A stretch of DNA of 64,000 nucleotides. It comes from Rhizobium sp. RU20A. GTDB lineage: Bacteria > Pseudomonadota > Alphaproteobacteria > Rhizobiales > Rhizobiaceae. This document shows positions 58,167 to 64,000 of the stretch, piece by piece. Each line of letters opens with the position of its first letter. Within the stretch, counting starts at the first letter, position 1. The position numbers were made by a program, and so were the translations under genes. The stretch is from assembly GCF_900155885.1 (NCBI RefSeq), contig NZ_FTMB01000004.1, positions 1 to 64,000 of the forward strand, read 5' to 3'. The notes beneath the pieces were generated by a model. That model was not told the origin of the DNA and did not search any database. It saw nothing but the letters and a program-made list of their open reading frames with translations.

Positions 58167-59051
58167 ATGGCAAAGCAAAATACAGTCTTCAAGGAAGCCT
58201 ATAATCGCTGTCTTACCCTTATAACCAACAGCGACCACCTGCCCTCGGAACCCGAACTTGGTGCACAACTCGGCGTCAGCCGCACGACCGTCAGGGCAGT
58301 TCTGACCCGGCTCACAGAGACCGGGCTGATTGCGTGGGACCGGCGCGATAAAATCGTTTTGCGGGCGCCGCTCGAAGCCGATTTCTTTCCGACAGAGGAA
58401 ACCGATTCGCTCTCGGAGATCATTGAACGCAGCTTCATGCGCCGGATTCTGGCGGGCGGAGCGCAGCCGGGCATGCAGATCAACGAACTGGAGCTCGCCC
58501 GAGAGATCGGTATCGGAACGACAAGCGTGCGGGAATTCCTGATCCGCTTCAGCCGTTTCGGGCTGATCGAAAAGCGACCGAACAGTCACTGGATTCTGAA
58601 AGGCTTTACGCGTGAGTTTGCGCTGGAATTGACCGAAGTGCGTGAAATGTTCGAGCTGCGCTCGGCACGTGGCTTTGTTGGCCTGCCAGACGACCACCCG
58701 GCCTGGGTTGACCTGGACGAGATCGAAAGCGTGCACCACACGCTGCTTGCCGATATCGACGCGCGTTATCAGGAATTTTCGGAGCTCGACGAGCGGTTCC
58801 ATCTTTTGGTGCAGCGCGCGTCCCGCAACCGCTTCATCATCGATTTCTACGACATCATCACCATTGTCTTTCACTATCACTACCAGTGGAACAAGACGAA
58901 TGCGCGCACGCGCAACCAGCGCGCATTGGAAGAACATCTCGTCTACATCGACGCCCTGCGTTCGCGCGATCCCAAGCGGGCCGAGGAGGCGTGCCGGCTG
59001 CATCTGCGCTCCGCCAGGGAGACTCTTCTGCAATCCATACAAGAACCGTGA
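58167..59051 (+). CDS. GntR-family regulator with two winged-helix domains
   Basis: The 294-residue regulator is longer than normal FadR-type GntR proteins (about 230). It has a first winged helix at about 8-66 (LPSEPELGAQLGVSRTTVRAVLTRL), a second at about 80-150 (ELAREIGIGTTSVREFLIRFSRFGLIEKRP), and an FCD-type ligand domain with putative metal histidines (LDERFHLL, LEEHLVYIDAL, CRLHLRSA). It probably represses the flanking sugar genes until a sugar acid binds. It lies between an aldo/keto reductase and an oxidoreductase gene. The ribosome-binding site is weak. Confidence 0.85.
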   Translation: MAKQNTVFKEAYNRCLTLITNSDHLPSEPELGAQLGVSRTTVRAVLTRLTETGLIAWDRRDKIVLRAPLEADFFPTEETDSLSEIIERSFMRRILAGGAQPGMQINELELAREIGIGTTSVREFLIRFSRFGLIEKRPNSHWILKGFTREFALELTEVREMFELRSARGFVGLPDDHPAWVDLDEIESVHHTLLADIDARYQEFSELDERFHLLVQRASRNRFIIDFYDIITIVFHYHYQWNKTNARTRNQRALEEHLVYIDALRSRDPKRAEEACRLHLRSARETLLQSIQEP

Positions 59052-59119
59052 AAGCCGGGCGAACGGTCGAATGCGAAGCCGGCTTGCCCGCATCATTGCC
59101 TCGATATCAGGATATTTTC

Positions 59120-60220
59120 ATGAAGACGCCAATCGTGCAGTTTGGAACGAGCCGCTTCCTGCAGGCCCATGCGGACCTTTTCATCAGCGAGGCGCTGGCC
59201 GTCGGGCAGGCCGTGGGGCTCATCACCGTGGTGCAGACGACGGGCGCGGCGGAGCGCAGTGCGCGCCTGCCGGCACTTGCCGATCCCAATGGGTTTCCGG
59301 TGCGGATCCGGGGACTTGTGGATGGCGTACCGCAGGACAGTGAAGTGCGGGTACGAAGTGTCGTGCGTGCACTTTCGACCGCCGCAAACTGGGACAGCGT
59401 GGTGCGGGTGTGCGTCGAAGAAGCCGAGATCCTGATCAGCAACACCGGGGATGCTGGCTATCAGATTCCTGCGGATGATCTGTCGAACGTTCCCTCAAAG
59501 TCTTTTCCCGGAAAGCTGCTCCTGCTGCTGCGGGCACGCTTCGAGGCCGGCGGACGGGCGCTCACCATACTTCCCTGCGAGTTGGTGCCCCGTAATGGCG
59601 AGGTCCTGTCACGCCTGATGGCGGAACTTGCCCGTGCGCGCTATCCGGCCGACACCGGCTTCCATAACTGGCTTTCCAACGCCATCGTCTGGGCAAACAG
59701 TCTCGTCGATCGCATCGTCTCCGAACCTATCGAACCGGCCGGCGCCATTGCCGAACCCTATGCGCTCTGGGCCATCGAGGCGCAGCCGGGCCTTGCGGTG
59801 CCCTGCCGACATCCGGCCGTAAAGGTCGTCGCGGATCTGACGCCCTACGAAAAGCTGAAGCTGCACATCCTCAATCTCGGACACACGGTCCTTGCGGACA
59901 TCTGGCTGGCGGAACAGCGCGACGCCGGCGAGACGGTGCGGGAACTCCTGACCGACGCCCGAATTCGCGGCATCTTGCTCTCGATCTACGAGGAAGAGGT
60001 CATTCCAGCCTTTGCCCGCATGGGGCTGGGCACCGAGGCCAAGAATTATGTTGCCGAGACGCTTGAGCGTTTCGACAACCCCTTCCTCAACCATCGCCTT
60101 TCGGACATCGCCGGTAACCACGCGGAAAAGATCCGCCGCCGCATTGGCGGGCTTCGCGCCTGGAGCGGCGCGACCAGCACGCCGCAACTCAGCGCCATCG
60201 AACAGAGAAACGGTCAATAG
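59120..60220 (+). CDS. Mannitol dehydrogenase-family oxidoreductase (mannonate/tagaturonate type)
   Basis: The 366-residue protein begins with the dinucleotide-binding stretch VQFGTSRFLQAHAD and is nearest in plan to fructuronate/tagaturonate reductases (UxuB/UxaB). KLKLHILNLGHTVLAD holds the catalytic Lys and the conserved Asn/His. It is shorter than E. coli UxuB (about 480), as is common for the alphaproteobacterial branch. ATG 59120 has AGGA upstream; the gene lies 68 bases after gntR. It ends seven bases inside the convergent aldolase gene. Substrate inferred. Confidence 0.83.
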   Translation: MKTPIVQFGTSRFLQAHADLFISEALAVGQAVGLITVVQTTGAAERSARLPALADPNGFPVRIRGLVDGVPQDSEVRVRSVVRALSTAANWDSVVRVCVEEAEILISNTGDAGYQIPADDLSNVPSKSFPGKLLLLLRARFEAGGRALTILPCELVPRNGEVLSRLMAELARARYPADTGFHNWLSNAIVWANSLVDRIVSEPIEPAGAIAEPYALWAIEAQPGLAVPCRHPAVKVVADLTPYEKLKLHILNLGHTVLADIWLAEQRDAGETVRELLTDARIRGILLSIYEEEVIPAFARMGLGTEAKNYVAETLERFDNPFLNHRLSDIAGNHAEKIRRRIGGLRAWSGATSTPQLSAIEQRNGQ

Positions 60221-61014
60221 CCGGATTCGCCCACCATGGGGATGTCGCCCGCCATGAAGCGCTTGCGATGATCGACCAAGGCGCGGGTCAACAGGGTCAC
60301 ATCGGTGCCGATCGCCATGAAGTCCGCGCCCATTTGGCGGTAGCGTTCGGCCTCAGCCAGATTGCTGGTCATGATGCCACGCGGCTTGCCGGCCTTTGCG
60401 ATCCGTACGAAGGCGTCCGCAATCACGGCGCGGACCTCGGGGCTATCTGGCTGGCCGAGATGGCCCATGTCGGCAGCCAGATCCGATGGACCGATGAAGA
60501 CGCCGTCAATGCCGTCGGTAGCGGCAATCGCGTCGAGGGCATGGATTCCCTTCAGACTTTCGACCTGCACGATGAGGCAGATTTCCCGATTGGCATTCGT
60601 CATGTAATCGCCGATCTGGCCGAAGCGGGTCGCGCGGCCAAGGCTGGCGCCGACGCCGCGAATGCCTTCCGGCGGATAGCGCGTGGCACGCACCAAGGCA
60701 GCCGCCTCCTCGGCGCTTTCGACCATGGGAATTAGCAGGGTCTGGGCGCCCGCATCCAGAATCTGCTTGATCAGCCAGGCTTCGCCCATGGGCAGACGAA
60801 CGATCGGATGACTGTTGCTGGCAGCGAGGACGCCGAGCTGGGCCGAGAGGAGCGGGATATCGTTCGGACCGTGCTCGCCGTCGATCAGTAGCCAGTCATA
60901 GCCGCACTGTCCGACGACTTCGGTGACATAGGGCGTAGCGAGGGCGACCCAGAGGCCAAGCTGGAACTGACGCGCGGCGAGCGCAGCCTTGAAGGGATTG
61001 GTCGGGGCGGGCAC
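60214..61014 (-). CDS. HpaI/HpcH-family class II aldolase
   Basis: The 266-residue enzyme of the HpaI/GarL/RhmA family uses a divalent metal to split 2-keto-3-deoxy (or 4-hydroxy-2-oxo) acids into pyruvate and an aldehyde. Signatures are DWLLIDGEHGPND, the metal-binding Glu in LIVQVESLKG and Asp in VFIGPSDLAADMG. It lies 55 bases after gabD on the same strand, suggesting that the aldehyde released is oxidised by that enzyme. Confidence 0.9.
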   Translation of the reverse strand: MPAPTNPFKAALAARQFQLGLWVALATPYVTEVVGQCGYDWLLIDGEHGPNDIPLLSAQLGVLAASNSHPIVRLPMGEAWLIKQILDAGAQTLLIPMVESAEEAAALVRATRYPPEGIRGVGASLGRATRFGQIGDYMTNANREICLIVQVESLKGIHALDAIAATDGIDGVFIGPSDLAADMGHLGQPDSPEVRAVIADAFVRIAKAGKPRGIMTSNLAEAERYRQMGADFMAIGTDVTLLTRALVDHRKRFMAGDIPMVGESGY

Positions 61015-61069
61015 GCGGTCTCTCCGGTCACGTGGAAGGTTGCGGCGCCGCCCGGACGCTGACTGTCGA

Positions 61070-62524
61070 TCAGGCTATACCGCCGAGGCAGACATATTTG
61101 ATCTCGGTGAATTCCTCCAGCCCGTAACGCGAGCCTTCGCGGCCGAGGCCGGAAAGCTTGACGCCGCCGAAGGGGGCTTCGGCCGTCGAGATGAGGCCCG
61201 TATTGACGCCGACCATGCCATACTCGAGCGCTTCCGCAACCCGGAAGACGCGGGCGAGATCCTTGGCATAGAAGTAGGAGGCAAGGCCGAATTCCGTGTC
61301 ATTGGCCTGTTCGACGACATCGGCCTCGTCCTTGAAACGGAAGAGCGGGGCGACGGGACCAAAGGTCTCTTCCCGCGCGACGGCCATGGCCTTGGTCACG
61401 TCGGCAATGACGGTGGCTTCGAAGAACGTGCCACCGAGGCTGTGGCGCTTGCCGCCCTGGATGACCCGGCCGCCCTTGGAGACGGCATCGTTCACGTGTT
61501 CCTCGACCTTTTCGAGGGCGTTTTCATCGATCAGCGGACCGAGGATGACGCCTTCATCAAAGCCGTTGCCGGTCTTCAGCTTGCCCACAGCGTTTGCCAG
61601 CTTTTCGGCGAAGGCCTCATAGACGCCGTCCTGGACATAGATGCGGTTGGCGCACACGCAGGTCTGGCCATTGTTGCGGAATTTTGCGATCAGCGCGCCT
61701 TCGACAGCCGCATCCAAATCGGCATCGTCAAAGACGATGAAGGGTGCGTTGCCGCCAAGCTCGAGGCCGAGCTTCTTGATGGTCGGCGCGCACTGCTTGT
61801 AGAGCTCGGCGCCGATTTCCGTCGAACCGGTGAAGGTCAGCTTGCGCACGGTGGGGTTCGAGGTCATTTCGCCGCCAATGGCCGAGGCTGAGCCGGTGAT
61901 GACGCTGAAGAGACCGGCGGGAAGGCCGGCGCGCTCGCCAAGCACACCAAGCGCAATCGCCGAGAAAGGCGTCTGCGACGCCGGCTTCAGCACCATGGCG
62001 CAACCGGCGGCAAAGGCCGGGCCGGCCTTGCGGGTGATCATCGCATTCGGAAAGTTCCAGGGTGTGATGGCGGCGACCACACCGATCGGCTGCTTCATCA
62101 CCATGATGCGCTTGTCCGGCTGATGACCCGGCATCAGATCGCCATAGAGGCGGCGCGCTTCCTCGGCGAACCATTCAATGAAGCTCGCGCCATAGACGAT
62201 CTCGCCCGTCGCTTCAGCGAGCGGCTTGCCTTGTTCCGCAGTCAGGATGCGGCCGAGATCATCCTTGTTTTCGATCATCAGATCGAACCACTTTCGCAGA
62301 ATGCCAGAGCGCTCCTTGGCTGTGCGGGCCGCCCAGCCTTTCTGGGCCTTGCGCGCGGCTTCGATTGCCTCGCGGGTATCGGCAGCGCCAAGCTTCGGCA
62401 CGTGACCGATCGTCTCTCCGGTAGCCGGATTCGTGACCGCGATCCCGGTCGCAGTGTCTGCGTCGATCCAGCGGCCGCCAACAAGGGCGGCCTGGCGGAG
62501 AAGGGTGGGGTCCTTGAGCTGCAT
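61070..62524 (-). CDS. gabD: NAD(P)-dependent succinate-semialdehyde dehydrogenase
   Basis: The 484-residue aldehyde dehydrogenase closely follows GabD. Catalytic Glu is in LELGGNAPFIVF and Cys in NNGQTCVCANRIYV, with the double Cys spacing (CVC) typical of GabD; TPWNFPNAMITRK binds the cofactor. Length is standard. The product may serve GABA breakdown, or oxidise the aldehyde from the adjacent aldolase; context favours a role with the aldolase but does not prove it. Confidence 0.92.
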   Translation of the reverse strand: MQLKDPTLLRQAALVGGRWIDADTATGIAVTNPATGETIGHVPKLGAADTREAIEAARKAQKGWAARTAKERSGILRKWFDLMIENKDDLGRILTAEQGKPLAEATGEIVYGASFIEWFAEEARRLYGDLMPGHQPDKRIMVMKQPIGVVAAITPWNFPNAMITRKAGPAFAAGCAMVLKPASQTPFSAIALGVLGERAGLPAGLFSVITGSASAIGGEMTSNPTVRKLTFTGSTEIGAELYKQCAPTIKKLGLELGGNAPFIVFDDADLDAAVEGALIAKFRNNGQTCVCANRIYVQDGVYEAFAEKLANAVGKLKTGNGFDEGVILGPLIDENALEKVEEHVNDAVSKGGRVIQGGKRHSLGGTFFEATVIADVTKAMAVAREETFGPVAPLFRFKDEADVVEQANDTEFGLASYFYAKDLARVFRVAEALEYGMVGVNTGLISTAEAPFGGVKLSGLGREGSRYGLEEFTEIKYVCLGGIA

Positions 62525-62589
62525 GGGGTTTCCTCTGAAACACGGTCAATGCCGGAGCGGCGCGACGGATGACGATAATCTTTGCAGAA

Positions 62590-62617
62590 ATAATATAAGT
62601 TTTCTTGCCCACCACAA
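62590..62617 (-). promoter_or_regulatory. Possible gabD promoter
   Basis: On the minus strand TTGTGG (62612-62617) and TATTAT (62590-62595) are 16 bases apart. AGCGAA-AA-TTCGCT, a small palindrome, lies just upstream (62626-62639). Confidence 0.35.
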
Positions 62618-62671
62618 TGGGGGTCAGCGAAAATTCGCTCAGCCTGCGCTATCGAGTTTGTTCCTCGAATG

Positions 62672-62702
62672 AAAAAGCGCGCGCGGATCGCTCCGCACGC
62701 GC
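62672..62702 (-). terminator. Rho-independent terminator of gyrB
   Basis: Arms 62677-62687 and 62692-62702 pair with one mismatch around a TCGC loop. On the minus strand TTTTT (62672-62676) follows. It starts 28 bases past the gyrB stop. Confidence 0.8.
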
Positions 62703-62729
62703 CTCTATCAAACAGTTAGGTTCGATCGA

Positions 62730-64000
<1,271 letters not shown>

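Overview
The window is a GC-rich chromosomal segment from an alphaproteobacterium of the Rhizobiales, most likely Rhizobiaceae (Sinorhizobium/Agrobacterium/Rhizobium relatives). This rests on gene content and order: actS-actR, hslV-hslU, hisB-DUF2628-hisHAFE-coaA, pckA next to divergent chvI-chvG, then hprK, an EIIA-Man protein, HPr, ahcY, divL, tsaE, murU, addB, addA, trxA, and on the other strand trpF-trpB-trpA-accD-folC, with gyrB at the right edge. In this family these genes lie near the chromosomal origin. Several parS-like sites fit that position. The genus cannot be fixed from the sequence.

Layout. 1-494: promoter and leader of an rRNA operon that reads leftwards out of the window. 495-6074: ornithine cyclodeaminase-like gene, hrpB helicase, and the redox two-component pair actS/actR. 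6090-15004: mmcB, a YkuD-type lipoprotein, malate synthase G, an orphan hydantoinase-like protein, an exported unknown, a cytochrome P450 and a DUF1402 protein. 15179-21919: hslUV, divergent from the his-coaA operon. 21929-24878: alkB, arfB, pckA. 25209-29209: chvI-chvG followed by the incomplete phosphotransferase relay (truncated HPr kinase, EIIA-Man, HPr). 29456-42669: ahcY behind a palindromic operator, then a tightly overlapping run divL, tsaE-kinase fusion, murU-like, addB, addA. 42769-51300: trxA, the trpFBA-accD-folC operon, small membrane proteins, a metallopeptidase and a PHA depolymerase.

51701-62524 is the accessory-looking part: a CUT2-type sugar ABC transporter with a zinc dehydrogenase, an aldo/keto reductase, a GntR regulator with two DNA-binding domains, a mannonate/tagaturonate-type oxidoreductase, an HpaI-type aldolase and a succinate-semialdehyde dehydrogenase. 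A 16-bp perfect palindrome upstream of the transporter and a related inverted repeat between the reductase and the regulator share the same core and centre. They are good candidates for the regulator's operators. The enzyme set suggests oxidation of an L-sugar (for example an L-galactose-like substrate) through an aldonate and a keto-uronate, but a lactonase and a dehydratase are not present here.

The points most worth checking are the shared operator and double winged-helix regulator, the parS-like sites, the DivL-type kinase with Tyr in place of the phospho-acceptor His, the TsaE-sugar kinase fusion next to a MurU-like gene, the palindrome before ahcY, and an AccD that has lost its zinc ribbon. 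I found no CRISPR array, insertion sequence, prophage or tRNA gene. Nothing in the window demands a wholly new system; the sugar locus is the least described part.
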